A DNA stretch of 64,000 bases from Ophiodon elongatus (GCA_016806645.1 JACSYO010001600.1:1958501-2022500); one strand, 5' to 3'; positions 47,730-61,200 are shown, counted from the stretch's first letter. The notes: generated from the sequence alone by a model not told the origin. Translations and numbers: made by a program.

Positions 47730-50700
47730 CGTGTGTCCCTAGCATCCGGTTCTGAAGGCAGTAGCATTGTCACTGATTGGAGCTCATTTGTGTGTATAGG
47801 CAGAGTGTATGTCAATGTGAATTTATGGATTTTCCTACAGTATATACAGAGCTCTGCTGAAATGCCAAAGCTGTAACTACAGACACACCGCAGTTGAGAC
47901 AAAATAGTTTAAGGTTTTAGGCTGGGTGGCAAACAGCATACTGTACCCGATAGAATGTTGTAATGCCCTATTCACATGTCCTTTTCAATGCTGATTATTT
48001 TGGTATAATGGTATTTTATAATGTGGAACAACACAATCAACACATCTAACACTTAGTTCAAAATGGTAAGTGAGACAGCTACAAAATAAAAAAAATAAAT
48101 CACACTTACTTATATATATATATATCTTAATGTAAGGAGACATGGTGGAACATTCCCGCCTCGCCTATACGGCAGTGCTTCATCTTACAGCCTCTGGTTT
48201 ACAGTGAAACTAAGAGAAAATGATGATCCTTGATATGTAATTTTTTTTAATTGAATGCTGAACCCAAAATGTACAAAAAAACATCAGAGTGAGATTTTAA
48301 AGCAGCTTCAGGACAAAGTGTTTCTATGCCCACCGAAATAAACATGTACTCCATTCACGGCTGTGTGCACAAACACTGAAAATCTGACACAAACAAACAT
48401 TCGGGATCACTTTGAGTGGATCTCACTGAAGTCCTCGGAACATTATGTCCCTGTGAATTATGGTTTTAATGCTTCCTCCGTTCCCATTAGGCTATCCATC
48501 ACACCAGTGCTCGCTTAGTCGTGAAGCGGTTTCATCAAGGGGGAGAAGGGTAAGGGGAGAAAGGGAGGCATGCACATCAATGAGAGAGATGTAGCAACAA
48601 CTTGAGAGAAGACTGGAAAGAAAAGGTGAAGAAAGTGAAAAAAATAAAAACAACAACGCACGCCAATAAGTAAACGAAGGAATTAAACAGAGGAAGCTAG
48701 GAAGAGTGTTGCTGGTATGACTTGGAGAAGATGCAATGTGTGTATAAAAATGGCAGAGGAACGGAGAGACGGGGCAGAAAGAGGAGTCATTTAGACAGAT
48801 TGATGGTGATGAGAGAGAGCTTGAGATCCCTCCAATACTGATAAGCACTCGCGGCTGCTCTGACTGAGAAAAAAGGTCTGTTTGTTTTCCCCTGTTTTAC
48901 TCATTCCATGGTCCCTCGCCACAGAAGTAGCTCTGGAAAAGTGCCCTTGACATCAGGTGGGATCCAAACAATATAAAAACACAACAGTGGCCCTGTTTAG
49001 ACTTGCATGAACTAAAACACCAATTTCAACACCGCCTCCGAATTCAATTCTCGGTCCCACGTTGTTGAGGAGTCGGTTTGCATTTGCTGGCGGGTAAAGA
49101 ACAGAGAGAACTGCCGTGAGGTAAAAATGTGCCTACGAGTACAAGCATTTCTTGGCTGAAAAAAAACCCCACAACTACACACACTCAAATGCGTATTATT
49201 TACAAGCTCATTAGTATCACATTTATCATAAAATTGTCCCTGGTCCCCCATCAAACATGTTATTAAACCTTTTGTAGCTTATCGGTGCTGATTGAATAAT
49301 GATTTGCATAACAAGCTTTTATAACGGCATTCCTCCATCATATAAATCTAGATTTTGTCCCATAACCAATTGTCCTTTTGTAAGATCAAGGGCACATACA
49401 ATCATTTCAAGTTTTAAAAAAAAGTACATCTCACACAATTGTGTTTGTTTGCCTCCCAATCGAGTGCACAGGAAACCTTATCATTTCATCCCAGCTTCTT
49501 TTCACACTTCTTTTAATTTAGAGCCTTTTTTTTTATTATTATTATTATACAAATTGTGATCAATCTCACATCATGCAGCTCAGCGTGAAATTTAAAAAGT
49601 TATTTACCAGAGTCCGCTGCTGGTCACTGTCCTGTATACTAGGCCACCTGGGTCTTTATATGGAGGAAGCATCAACTCAGATGGAGGCGTTAAAGCAAAA
49701 TGTTGTCAGCAATATGGATCACTGGCCACAGAGGGTTTCAATCAACCGTGCAGTATGGGAAGTAAAGGTATGGCAACTCTCACCAAAATGTCAGTGATAA
49801 ATACATACTGCGAGAGCTCTGAAGGTTGCGTGTTATTGGGAAGAGAGGGAGGAATGACAAGGAATGAAAGAGTGGACGATAAAGAGATTGATGAAGCTGG
49901 ACGGGGGACAGGAGAGGGGAAATGGTCGGAGATAACGCAAATGAAGACAAGTAAAAATGGAGAGAGTTCACGGAGTCCAAAGAAGGAAGAATTTGGGTGG
50001 CGGTATGAGAGGACACCAAGCCATAGTAGGTTGACGTTTCTTATCGCTCAAGATCGGCCTGAGGGACGGGGTGAGAATCCTCCTCAGTGGAGTCTGGACG
50101 AAGAAAGGAGGAGGAGGAGGAGGAGATGATGGGAATGTTACAGCTGGTTTGTTTCATGGGAACCTGCAAAACAGAGGAGATGACGGGTTAGACTTACTGT
50201 TCTCAAAATTAAACACTAGCTCTTGCTTTTTTTTTAATTTATTACTGTACAATATGGTGTGGTCATGTGGAGTAAGAGGGGGAAAAAGTAGTTATGTATT
50301 GCCTGAAATAACCTATTGCTAGCTTTCGTCACCATACAGCGCGAGAAAAGTCAGCATCAGAACTTAAATGTGCTTGAAACAAAGCCGGTCGTGAAGCATC
50401 TGTTACTCAGTGCGTGTGTGTGTGTGTGTGTGTGGTGTGTGTGTGTGGCAATGTTTTAATGCCTTCTGCTTATAAATTATTTCAATGCTTTCTACTTAGG
50501 AATACAATGTCAGCATGGAATTTATAAATCGGTGAAAGTCTGAAGTTGAATGTATGTGTGTTTCACCAGGTGCGTCTGATAGAGTGTGTGACTAAGGTGC
50601 TGTTAAGTTTGATACACAATCTGTTTTTATTGCGAGTAATAGTTTCCAACTGCCTATCAGAAGTGCCCAATTTCAAATTTATAAGTTGGCCGAACATGCC

Positions 50701-50880
50701 ACGGAAGTTCGAGTCCATAAACCAGACTTCGTCCGCCGGCAAATACATTCTCTCAATGTTAAATCCCGCGTGGAAGACTGCGAGTGATTGAGTGTGCACG
50801 TCTGTGTCTGTCCACGGCTAATCTTTACGTTCTGCGATCAAAGGCAATTTCGTATTCCACCAACTCCAAAGGAAAAGTAT
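47730..50880. other. Intergenic, no gene seen
   Basis: A purine-rich block at 48530-48830 and another at 49850-50130 generate long but low-complexity reading frames. (TG)n at about 50412-50446. Confidence 0.45.
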
Positions 50881-50884
50881 CTGT

Positions 50885-51110
50885 GTTTTTAAGTATTTAA
50901 ATGTTCCACTATGTTTACCAACTAGCTGCTAACCTTGACTGTCTTTGGTTTGGTGCTGGACTGGAAGTGTATAATGGGTTTTTCACTGAAAGTGTCTGTA
51001 AACGAGGGCAGTCAGACATTAAAATGTCAGTCAGTCAAATCAAAACAATGAGCTGCAATATGCTAAAACTCTTCATAGAGCTCAGAGGAAATTCTGAGGG
51101 TTTGTCACCA
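50885..51110. repeat. Interspersed repeat family R1, second copy
   Basis: Shares actagctgctaac, tttggtgctggactgg, gggtttttcactgaa and tcaaaacaatgagctgcaat with the copies at 27.9 kb and 51.8 kb. Confidence 0.55.
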
Positions 51111-51257
51111 TAAAATAATTCGTCCCATCACACAGTCATTTGATTCGCAGTCGATATAAAATCATTGAAGTGCAGCTTTATTGTTTGTCCGAAATATTTA
51201 TTGTGTCAGGTGATTATTTCCATGACAACTGTTCTGTGTGCCCTCTAATTCACCTCG

Positions 51258-51295
51258 TGATATACAGGCTAATATATGATATACAGGCTAATATA
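51258..51295. repeat. Perfect 19-bp tandem duplication
   Basis: tgatatacaggctaatata occurs twice in direct succession without mismatch, suggesting a recent slippage event. Confidence 0.9.
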
Positions 51296-51451
51296 TGTCA
51301 GGCAGCTTGACATTTCTGTTGTGTAGAATTATTCACTTCCACGTTTTGAGCAATTACCTGGACCATCTTGGATAATTTGTTCTTAAGAACGTAAATGAAA
51401 AAGAGAGGATGAATGCTAACATATTAATAAGAGCTTGTTAAACATATATCA

Positions 51452-51497
51452 TGCTCTGACATTCCAACATCATAGCTGATGTTGGAATGTCACAGCA
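51452..51497. repeat. Strong hairpin, 20 of 21 pairs, 4-nt loop
   Basis: tgacattccaacatca is followed by tagc and its exact reverse complement. Beyond one C-C mismatch, four further pairs (tgct/agca) extend the stem. Confidence 0.85.
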
Positions 51498-51734
51498 GGC
51501 ATTAGATTTAATTACAGTTCTCTTTGACAGTTTACATGTGGCATTGTTCACAATCCATTTGTGCATGCCATCCAGATGTAATACAGTAATTATGATACGT
51601 CGATGCTGCTTAACAACATCGAGTCTCAAGTTTATCATCTATTTTACTGCTAAATGATCTTGAAGGCATGTTATATGAGACAGAAATAACACATGGACAT
51701 TTCAAATCAAATGTATTTCTTATTTCCCCAGATC

Positions 51735-51945
51735 TACAGATAGAGCTGTTTTATTTCTCTGACAATGTGCAAATATATAAATATGCCGTTATCTCAGCCT
51801 GTGACTATCCGTCTGCTGTTTGGTGCTGGGCAGGTAGCGTAAAGTGGGTTCAAATAAAGCCTTTTACTGAAAACAGCTGGAAAGGAATTTGATGAGGGCG
51901 GTGAGACTGAATCAAAAGTCAAATCAAAACAATGAGCTATATTTT
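51735..51945. repeat. Interspersed repeat family R1, third copy
   Basis: Shares tctgctgtttggtgctgg, cttttactgaaaacagct and tcaaatcaaaacaatgagct with the copy at 50.9 kb, in the same orientation 840 bp away. Confidence 0.55.
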
Positions 51946-52486
51946 TGTGGATTTGTCGGTACATCGACACCTTTCACATTACGTCAGTTAGCCTATTGTT
52001 TACCTAAAACTATGCAGCTTTAAGTAATATGTCAAAAAAATTAAATAATTCCCCTATTGTCCTCATTTAAATCTTCGCCCTAAAATGTTTTTACTTTACA
52101 AAAGTGATCTGTATATGTATTATAATTTGAATGTCTGTGTGTGTGGGATTTTGCGTGGATGAGAAAGGGACATAACTGGCTTGACAATTGTAATGTGCAC
52201 TTCTGAAAACATGTCAGGTTACTGTAAGAAGACCTCCTTAACGCCTAAATGCAGGAAATGGGGTTGATTACAGCAAACCTGCATGAAATTGTCCTGCCTC
52301 CTGTCATGTCACGGGACCACTTCACCACAGTAACGTCACATTCATCATCATACAAACATGAAGTTATTATTTCATTTCAGTAGCTTTGAAGAATAGCACT
52401 GACAATAATGATAACACATCACAAAATCATCCTAAGAAAGACACACCAGCTTTGTGGGATAACATCCAGCATGGAATGTACTCTGT

Positions 52487-52495
52487 CCCCCCCCC

Positions 52496-52536
<41 letters not shown>
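52487..52536. repeat. C-run followed by (CA)n
   Basis: About 12 C then 38 bp of CA. Confidence 0.95.
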
Positions 52537-52538
<2 letters not shown>

Positions 52539-52989
52539 GAAGCTGAGCAGATACAGCTGAATCCTGGTGCATCCCTTTTTAAGTAACATTTTGGGTTCAT
52601 CCACGGGGCACAGAGCTGGACCGTAAATGACTATTGTTCAGTTGTCTTGGCTAATTTGGAGTTTAGGGCTTTTTGAAATAATATTGGACAGCACTCCATC
52701 GTGGATTAATTTGGATTAATTTTGCATTATATCAATGCATGGGCATATTTTGAACTATGCAGTCATTGCACGTCCCTGGAGTTTCCACAAGCTGCTATCT
52801 TGACAGCTGTGAGTACTAACGATAGCCATGTTTGTTGTTTACATTCATAATGATCATTTTGGGGGAGTGGCTTTTGTAGGAAACGTAACGGGACGAGCTG
52901 TTAGTGTTGCACAGATTTAGCTGCTTTCATTGGACAAGTTAAGTGTAGGATTACAGAATTGGTGTCGAAATCAATACCACTGTCAAGTA

Positions 52990-53105
52990 CCACTGGGCTT
53001 AGCTTAGCAAAAACAACTGGAGCAAAGAGGAAATAGCTAGCTTGGCTCTATCCAATTATAAAAAAAAGACACCTATTAACACCTTTAAAATATGTTAATC
53101 AGTTA
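52990..53105 (+). mobile_element. Percomorph repeat fragment (same family as 17.8 kb)
   Basis: gggcttagcttagcaaaaac, gaaatagctagcttggctct and cacctttaaaatatgttaat match the central part of the fold-back family. Confidence 0.5.
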
Positions 53106-53459
53106 GCTTTAGAGGTGGTTGTAGGTATCATTTGTTACCTTTGATCAAATCCAGGCTAGCTTCAGACATATCATGAAAACCTCACATTTTCGAGTGCCTG
53201 TGCAAATACGTTTGGGTATCTAGCGTGCCTACCAACCCACACACTGTGAAATAGGACAACCCAGTCACTTTTTGGGCTGGCTGGGCTTATTTGTAAGGGG
53301 GCTTTAAGAGCAGGCGCTCAGACAGAGCTGAGTATTTCAGACGGAGGGTGAATTCAGACAGACATAATGAGAAAAATTACATTTTTGAACATTAAAGCAT
53401 GTAAACATGTTCCAGTAGAAACCCAACATACAAATGTGAACCTGAAAAGGAGCATGCTA

Positions 53460-53605
53460 TCTCCCCTTTAAGCTAAGCTAACCGTCTGCTGGCTTTAGCT
53501 TTAGCATACAGGCATGAAAGTGGCATCAATCTTCTCACCAGACTCTTGCTAATGGAGCGAATAAATGTACCCTATTTCCCAAAATGTCAAACTACCCCTT
53601 TATGG
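53460..53605 (-). mobile_element. Percomorph repeat fragment, inverted
   Basis: agctaagctaaccgtctgct, ggctttagctttagcata and tttcccaaaatgtcaaacta are the reverse complement of the family's left part. Together with 52990-53105 it forms an inverted pair 355 bp apart. Confidence 0.55.
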
Positions 53606-54431
53606 GACAAACAAGAGTGCACAAGCTCGAAAAGTGTAACGTGGCAGCAAAATCCCTTTAAAGCCTAAAAACATCAATAATCTGCCTGTTTCCACTTTAC
53701 ATCTGCAACACACATATTGTGATAGCTTGGATTTACTGTGTTATATATGACGTTTGAAGTTTGGAAATCTCACACGAAAAGCTCAAATAGGATTTTAAGA
53801 CAACATAGCCTCATGCCAGACCACCTCCGCAGGCCAATATATTCCACAAGTTATGTTTATGGGCTGAAAACGGCATTTCATCGCCCGAAAAGTTAAATAA
53901 AAAAAACAACTATGATGGTGTATCTAGCTACCATAATAATGTCAGAGTATGAAATATCCGTATGTTAGCCAGTGCAAACACATTAAAGCAATAGTAACAC
54001 TCTGCTGCCCTTTCCTCCCTCATCCCTTAGCTTTGATGGTGGTGAAGCACAGCTGTGGGCTTTGGTGCGACATGCGATGTGTTACCATGCTTTGTTGCTT
54101 AGGAACACCTCACCTAGCTTAGACTGGGGTCAGTGGCTGCTAAACGGTGCGTTTTTATATCCCTCCCAGCAGTCATCGCTTTGTCAGCTTGTGACTCTGG
54201 GCCCGTTGTCACCGTGCAGCTGGGTCTCGCCACTACACCAGGTTCAAGGCTTGTAGCGGGCCCGGTGAGGAGCCCGATCTGACGACCACTGACTTTGAAA
54301 ATGCACTTCAAGATTAGTGCTTTGAAAGTGGTTTTGCGCAATGGATTTTTAACCGGTGTCTTTTCGGGTTAAAGTCATTTCACGAAGAAGAAGAAGGCAA
54401 GTCTGAAGGCATGTGTGAACATTTATCCCTG

Positions 54432-54468
<37 letters not shown>
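54432..54468. repeat. (CA)n microsatellite
   Basis: About 37 bp of CA. Confidence 0.95.
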
Positions 54469-54470
<2 letters not shown>

Positions 54471-55744
54471 CACACACCCTCAAATGAACTGCGCCGTTAG
54501 CCTCATGATGGACAAGCAAATCGCACTTCCAAGTGTCTTTATCTGCTGAATTCCCCAATCATTTTCACACGTCAAAGAGGCTTTATCCTGCGGCTGACTG
54601 GAGCGATTTTCACATCAAGAGAATAACCACGAAACACCCTAATGAATGTGTTCTATACCAGACGGAGTAATATCCTCTGCCTGTAAATCATCAGTCTGTC
54701 AGTGTGTACCTCTCCTCCCCCTGCTCTGACTGTAAACGTTGCCTTCTCAATGGAAGGCTTGACACAGTGCGGGCCTCGGATACGGCCTCGAACCCTGCTG
54801 CCCTGTTAATGGCCTCCCTCTGTTATCACTTCGCCGCTACTCCTCACACCTGCGCGCAAGAATAATATTTACCCTGTCTGTCATCATTGCACGGTGGCCG
54901 TGTGTGTGTGTTTGTGTGCGCCTTCCTGTCTTTGTCTTAGACTTTAATGATGACTTCCATTCTCCCCATCTCTCAGGTGTCTTATTAGGGAAGGAATGGA
55001 CAGCCAGTCTGTGTGAAACAGATATTTCTCAGGAAGAAGTGGGAGCAAAGAGCCGAATACCAGCACAGAACCAAAACCTCCCTGGTCACTCATAATATTT
55101 CAATTAGGGGCTACTTAAATGCATGAGCACGCGTGTGCATAGTGCTTGCTCTGCTCTGGTTTGTGCATTTGTCTGGAGGCCAGATCATATTTGGGTGTGT
55201 ATATACGAGGGGGATGATGTGTTATGATCATTTATTGGTTGAATTTGTGTGGCATGTTGCCTCATGCGTCCCTCAATAAGCTGCGATAAGTATGCTATCA
55301 ACTCGTGAAAAAAACAAAAAAAGATGTGATTGCTTTCATTTAGAAAAGTAACAGTTAAGTCATTTCCCCTTGAGAATTTAAACATGAGCAGGGAGAAAGA
55401 CAGATTGAGAGGGATTGAGAAAATCGGGCGAGGCCAATGTTTTCCTTGTCTGTTTTCGAAGTTTGAGGAGTCCCGGGAATTGTCTATAATGAGAAATGCA
55501 ACAACTGGATGATGATTCTTTTCAGTTTTCACCCCGTGAGAAGATCTGCACAGCAGGTTTTTTTTTCCATGCATTTGATCTCTCAATTCCCTGAAATTCA
55601 AATAAGAATTGGTTCGCTGTCACATTATATCCGACAACAGAGCCGCATTAGCAAGCAAGGCTCGGTGGATGTGAATCAGACAGTTGCCTGAGAGACAATT
55701 TGTAAGGTCATGTTCACTGAAGGTGACCGTATGGAATTCTCAAA

Positions 55745-55850
55745 AGCCTTAGTTCAACATTTTGGGAAATGTGCTTCTTTACTTCCTTGCCAAGAGATGA
55801 CAAGATTGGTACCACTCTCGGGCATTAGAGTGGTATATCAAATGTCTCAT
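55745..55850 (+). mobile_element. Percomorph repeat fragment, left part
   Basis: gttcaacattttgggaaatg, cttccttgccaagagatgac and agattggtaccactctc match the left end of the same family as at 53.5 kb. Confidence 0.55.
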
Positions 55851-55859
55851 CTCACTCTC

Positions 55860-57100
55860 ACCAAGTGTATTTCCCAGAGAGGAATGCTGTTTCTTACTAG
55901 GCATCATACAAGGAAGTCCAAATGAACTGTGCCTTACCAACACCGCACAGCACACACAAAACACAGTAATATAAAAGCTGACATTTGAGAATGCTCTAGA
56001 TAGTGTGTTATAGTTGTAAAGCCCATGTATCCATCACTTTTTGTATTTCTTCATCAGCGCATCAAATGGTTAATGGGGTCTAAACCAAGTTCTTTTTCTT
56101 GATGTTGCAATTTTCAACTGCTTGAAGAAAGTGGCTCATAAGGATTACAAGAAAATACTATTGTGTCATTTGGATTTGCAGAACTTTGCTGACAGTGTCA
56201 CTTTTGAAACCTACTTGTAAAAGTGGTGTTGAGGCAAAGTTCCCTAGAGCATGATGCATTAGAAGATCATTAACGGTGCCTACTTGTGGTCCCTGCAAAA
56301 TGTAGATTCTGCACATTCTTTTTGGATACTGCGACCCACAACCTCAACCTGATATCAAGAATGCACAGAAGGAACATGCATTCAATGGACAAAAGCTGGA
56401 AAACTTTAGAATATACAGCAGTTCAATACAAGACTAGTCCGTCTTTGCATCTATTTTTTTTGTGGAAAGGAGATAAAGTGGTTTTACTAATTTCTCAAGA
56501 CATCGTTTGCTGTGCTGTTGTCACGAATTGCATTATATTGTAAGGTTTTTCCAGTATGTATGTCATTTTGTCAAATACCTTAGCATTTCTTTACTTTCAA
56601 ACAAGAGGAAAACAACCGGTTTATTTGTGTGTACAATGACTCTCAGCTAAGAAAACTGATTTTGAGCTTGTCAAATATACACAATAATGCTAATAACTAC
56701 ACCATGCTTCTGTATGTTTAATTTGAATAATTGTATTTAATTAACAACCCCTTTATTCAAAAATATCACATGAAAATAAGTGTTCACCATGCAATAGTTA
56801 ATATTTAATCATTTTGGGCAAAGTACGAAAAAGGGCGAACCAATTTTCAGTTAGTGTGATAAATGCAGTGCAAGTGATATTGTGCGAAGCAAATACAATA
56901 CATAAGCCACCACTGAGCCGGTCTCCTAATTTATTTAATGGGGTCTGTTGAGATTCCCTGTTGTGTGCAATAAATCTCAATTTGCTAATAAATGCATCTC
57001 TTCTCAGCATCTTTAGTATTGTCTTCATCATCCCTGGGGAGAATAAATGGATTATCCCCAGCTGTAGCAGTGTAGGCCTCCATAGCAACCAAGCTGCTCT
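55860..57100. other. Intergenic, no gene seen
   Basis: AT-rich. No exon or repeat family identified. Confidence 0.4.
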
Positions 57101-57123
57101 TCATACTTATTAATGTGTATTTG

Positions 57124-57137
57124 CTGCCATCTAGTGG
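57124..57137 (-). promoter_or_regulatory. CTCF-like motif, minus orientation
   Basis: On the minus strand CCACTAGATGGCAG fits the CTCF core CCASYAGRKGGCRS at every position. It lies about 1.05 kb upstream of the col9a2 ATG. Confidence 0.45.
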
Positions 57138-57291
57138 ACACAGAGGTAATTGCTGTGTTTGGTGTAATATAATGTCTGCACAATAGGGGTCGCTATACAT
57201 GTTTTATTCCCATTTCCACGAGTTTTGTTCATTCCCCCTCAGAACGCCACTTTGGATTACAGTGGGAACTAACCGGCTTTTAATAAAATGA

Positions 57292-57305
57292 CCACTAGAT
57301 GTCAG
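57292..57305 (+). promoter_or_regulatory. CTCF-like motif, plus orientation
   Basis: CCACTAGATGTCAG differs from the CTCF core at one position (T for G). It points toward col9a2, opposite to the motif at 57124. Confidence 0.35.
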
Positions 57306-57811
57306 TAAATGACTTGAAAACATAAAGAGGGAGTTGTTGATTTAGGTATATTATTTGCTATCCTTAAAGTGAATACTGCCCCCCTTCCTCCTCCCCCCAA
57401 ATGACATCCCTTTTGATGTACAGTATATGCTATATCCTCTAAATAGCTTTCCTGATTCCTATCATATATGTGCAGTAATGTTTGAAGATATTTACACCAC
57501 TATGCAAATGAGAGCCTCAAGGTGAGAAATAAACAACAACAACAATGCCGAGACACATTCGCAGAGAGAGACAGAAGCAAAGGCAGACAGTTGTCCAAAG
57601 GCCTGGGTTTAGGTGTTTATAGGTTTCATTCATTGGTCCACTCCCACACCTTTGGGAGGAGCTTGATGGCTGTGCAGCCCAATTGGCTTCAGAACTTGCG
57701 ACCAAATATTCAAATTATTCAGAAATCAACCAATCACAGAAGCTGCCTGTAGAGTGCATGTTCAAAGAGTTTCCTCATCCCCCAAATCTGATGTGAAAAC
57801 CTGAGTTGTTT

Positions 57812-57869
57812 TGTGTGTGTGTGTGTGCGTGTGTGTGCGTGTGTGTGCGTGTGCGTGTGTGTGTGTGTG
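57812..57869. repeat. (TG)n/(GTGC)n microsatellite upstream of col9a2
   Basis: TG with periodic gcgt units, about 310 bp before the ATG. Confidence 0.95.
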
Positions 57870-57879
57870 GTTCCCACAC

Positions 57880-58178
57880 TGTAAACGGGTGCTTAGAGTA
57901 TTTTTCTTCTGCTTTCAGAGGCCGGCTGTGGGGCAGGATTACACCTCCTTCTCTGTCCTCTTCCCTCGTCCTCATCCCTCTCCACCCTCCGCTCTCTCCT
58001 TCCTCCTGAGTGGATTTATTTTTGGGCTGAGCCCCTCCACCCCCCACCCCTGCCTCTCAGACAGCTCTGCTCCACCAGTTACGCTCTGTGCCGGCCTGGA
58101 GAGGAGTAAGGGAGCGGAAAGAGGCGAGAGAAGAGAGGATTTGGTGAACCGAGGAGAGACAGACAGGGGAGAGGGACC
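57880..58178 (+). promoter_or_regulatory. col9a2 proximal promoter and 5' UTR
   Basis: The 300 bp before the ATG is strongly strand-biased: pyrimidine-rich with C-rich patches (ccctccaccccccacccc) up to about 58080, then purine-rich (gaggagtaaggg) to the ATG. An AT-rich gatttatttttggg at about 58013 could act as a TATA element. The transcription start cannot be fixed from sequence alone. Confidence 0.4.
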
Positions 58179-58250
58179 ATGGCTGCTCTCTCTGCCTTGT
58201 TGAAGACCTGGGTAATACTGCAGACCCTGTGCCTGGCTCTGGCCCAAGTG
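58179..58250 (+). CDS. col9a2: col9a2 exon 1 (signal peptide)
   Basis: The ATG sits in an excellent initiation context (gaccATGg). The 24 codons encode the hydrophobic leader ending LALAQV, with the donor GTG|GTGAGT. Cleavage is expected near the LALA-Q boundary. Confidence 0.85.
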
Positions 58251-61200
58251 GTGAGTGGACAGGGGAGGTTGAGACCTGCTCAGGCTCAGCTCCTTTATTC
58301 TGGGGTTCGGTGGGGATTTTGGGCCCCTGGAAAGGGCCCACGGGCGCTGGATGTCTTGAGGTGATTTTACTAGTTGTGTTGTGTCTTGGTGCTCGTTGAA
58401 GTGATCAAAATGCTCCGTGAACCAACACGGGTCTACTTGTGATGATCACCTGGCTTCATAGCGTGCATGTTAAAAGAGCGATAATGGGTTTTCTGCTGTG
58501 GAGACAAAATGATACTGGACTCTGATCCTGATCCTCATCATGAATGGACTCTTGTATCTTTTGAAGATTTAACAGAGGGGTACTATTGAAGGCAAGGATT
58601 TGCCACTGCCTGGGTTCTTTTTTTGGGGTGAGGGGGGGCGAGAAGATTTTTATGAATCAAGAATGGAGGAAAACGTTGAAGAATTATTTTTTCATGGCCA
58701 TGGCAGAGATTGAAATCAGTGAGCAATTGCCACACTTACAAACACTCTCAGCCTTCAACACACACACACTAACTTCATCCACTGAGCATCAAAGCCCCTA
58801 CTCAAACAGACACCTACATGCTATCTACTGGACGTCTGACATCGTTCACTCTTTAGGATTATTCATTTTCCACACACAACACAACAGGTGAACAATTCAA
58901 AGTTGAATTTAAAATGTTTTTTTTAACATCTGATGGACTGACTGATCCTCTGAGATGATATTCAGGACAGGCTGAGGGGACATTGGTATGGTGTGGGGGA
59001 GAGGTGAGGTGGGGGTAAACAGTGCCAGTCTCATGACCCCTCCTTCCACATTCCTCCCCATTCCTTTGTTTTTTTCCTTGTTTTGGTTCCTTTTTTGTGT
59101 TTTTTTTTTTTTGGTGTGATGCTTGCATACAACACACGTACAACACAATGCATGAAGTAACCTTGAGTTGACCGATTTGATGTCGGTCTATCCTGCTTCA
59201 TACGACAAGTTAGCAAAGTGTTTTATTGTTGTATTTGTGTAATTTATGAACAAGAAAATATGTTTGGCTTGATTTGATTAACTGTACCTTTTGGTGTTGC
59301 ACCTTTATTGTGTGACCATATTTCTCATCATCATGTATAATACATTGCACTGCACTATGATAATTTATTGGGGGTATCGTTGTTTGTCGTTACTCGACAG
59401 TCCTCAAATGTCTTTCTACCTGTGTTTCAGAGGGGTCCACCTGGACCTCAGGGCCAGCCCGGCTCACCAGGCATATCTGGCACGCCTGGGTCAGACGGCA
59501 TTGATGTGAGTATCCACACAGGTTTGCCCAGCAGATTTGTCACAAAGACCATCATTGTGCTGGAGAAATACCAACGCTGTGCTGCTCCGCAGTACTGGAG
59601 TCTTACCAGTAGAGAGCACTGCAAATGAAAACACACTGGCACAAAAGAGCTCTGTTCCCAGCAGAGAGAGGTGGTCTTTGAGAAGGGACTCTTGCCTCAA
59701 TCCTGGGTTTGGGTCACAGTAATGTGATACATTTGAGATATTCTTAGGGTTAACTACACACAGGTTGTATAAATATGTTGGAAATAGAGGCTGCTGGGCC
59801 ACTGGAGCAGGACACAAACTGCCTGTAAAACCCCGGTGTTGGTTCCATGACTCAGAGTCCGATGTGATTAAATAGTGGATTTGTTTAAATCAGCTAATGT
59901 GTTTTAAGGTTTAGCTAAAGTCTCTGGTCTTAACCAATACTGTGCCACCTTCATTAAAGGAGCATGCATTTTGACTTGAGACTGATCGATTGCTGAGTTA
60001 CTGTAACTCGTCAGCATTTGGTTGCCACCATGATGCAGCTGGGATAAGTTAGCACATTAACACCCTTGGTCCTGTAGCCTGCCCTCAAGTTTCTACACTG
60101 CGGCTTTCCTCTTTCGGGCCACAGGAAAGGTATGATGTATAGGCAGACTTCACCTGGAGGATGTTTATAGCATAATCACTGGTTGAAATTTGCCTCTGCC
60201 TGGAGAAACGTATTCTGCAAAGCCAAGTTAGAACAGACAATACTAAACAATACCACAAAAAGAGAAACCTTGATCCACTCTAGTTAAAGGTGTCGGATGC
60301 ATTTCTGTGAGAAAATCCATAGCGAAACACAGAGTGTATTATCACCTGTCTACTGTCAGATTTATCAGTGATGAAGGACATTACGGTGATCCGTAGACCC
60401 AGATATGAATTAATGAGTTGAAAAGGCCACGTCATATTCATATACCCCATTCCATACTCCTGCTGGTAAACGGACAAATACCAAATCAGAAGGGTTAACA
60501 TCTCCACTCTGTTTCTCTGCAGGGAGACAAAGGACCACCTGGGCCCCCTGGTGCACCAGTAAGTTTATACTAGACTGTTAGATGTTATAATACAAAACCT
60601 TTAGCATTTGATTTATCTAGATGGCTATATTGTACGTGACAATAGTGCTTTTTCTTTGTTCCTTGTAGGGACTAAAGGGAGAGCCTGGAGAGGCAGGCCT
60701 TGATGGAGCAGCAGGAGAGAATGGCATTGATGTAAGTAAACTGACTGGTGTTGGTATTTGGTGTGTTTGAGAGAAAGAAAGAGACAAAGACTGCAAGAAA
60801 GAGGGAGAAATGACTTTGAAAATGCAAATACAATTATTATAAGCTGTTTACCTAAAGACGCATTCTGAGAGGCTTAACGTTAAATCATTGAGGCAAAGGT
60901 GAAAAATGTCCCACAGGAAAAGCAAGACTGACCAAGCATGATTGTAAAAGAATCAGGATTTTACAGAACTTGTGAAAAGACAGCCAAATACCTATATTTA
61001 AAACGTTTAAATATTTCTCAGGATGTTAGGAGCCACACATTATTGCTATAGTAAAAGTTGAACCTGTAAGAAAAAAAAATAAAAATGTCATACTTATTCA
61101 ACATCGAATTAATGGAATGTTGCACGATGGATCAGCGGAGGTTATCATGAATAATATGACAAAAATAGCGAGGAAGCTATTCATCAAAAAGATCATGAGA

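Noticed and set aside
49755..50129. 124-codon plus-strand frame rich in Glu, Arg and Gly
   Set aside because: It comes from a purine-rich block ending in (GGA)n, with no splice sites, domain or signal peptide recognised.
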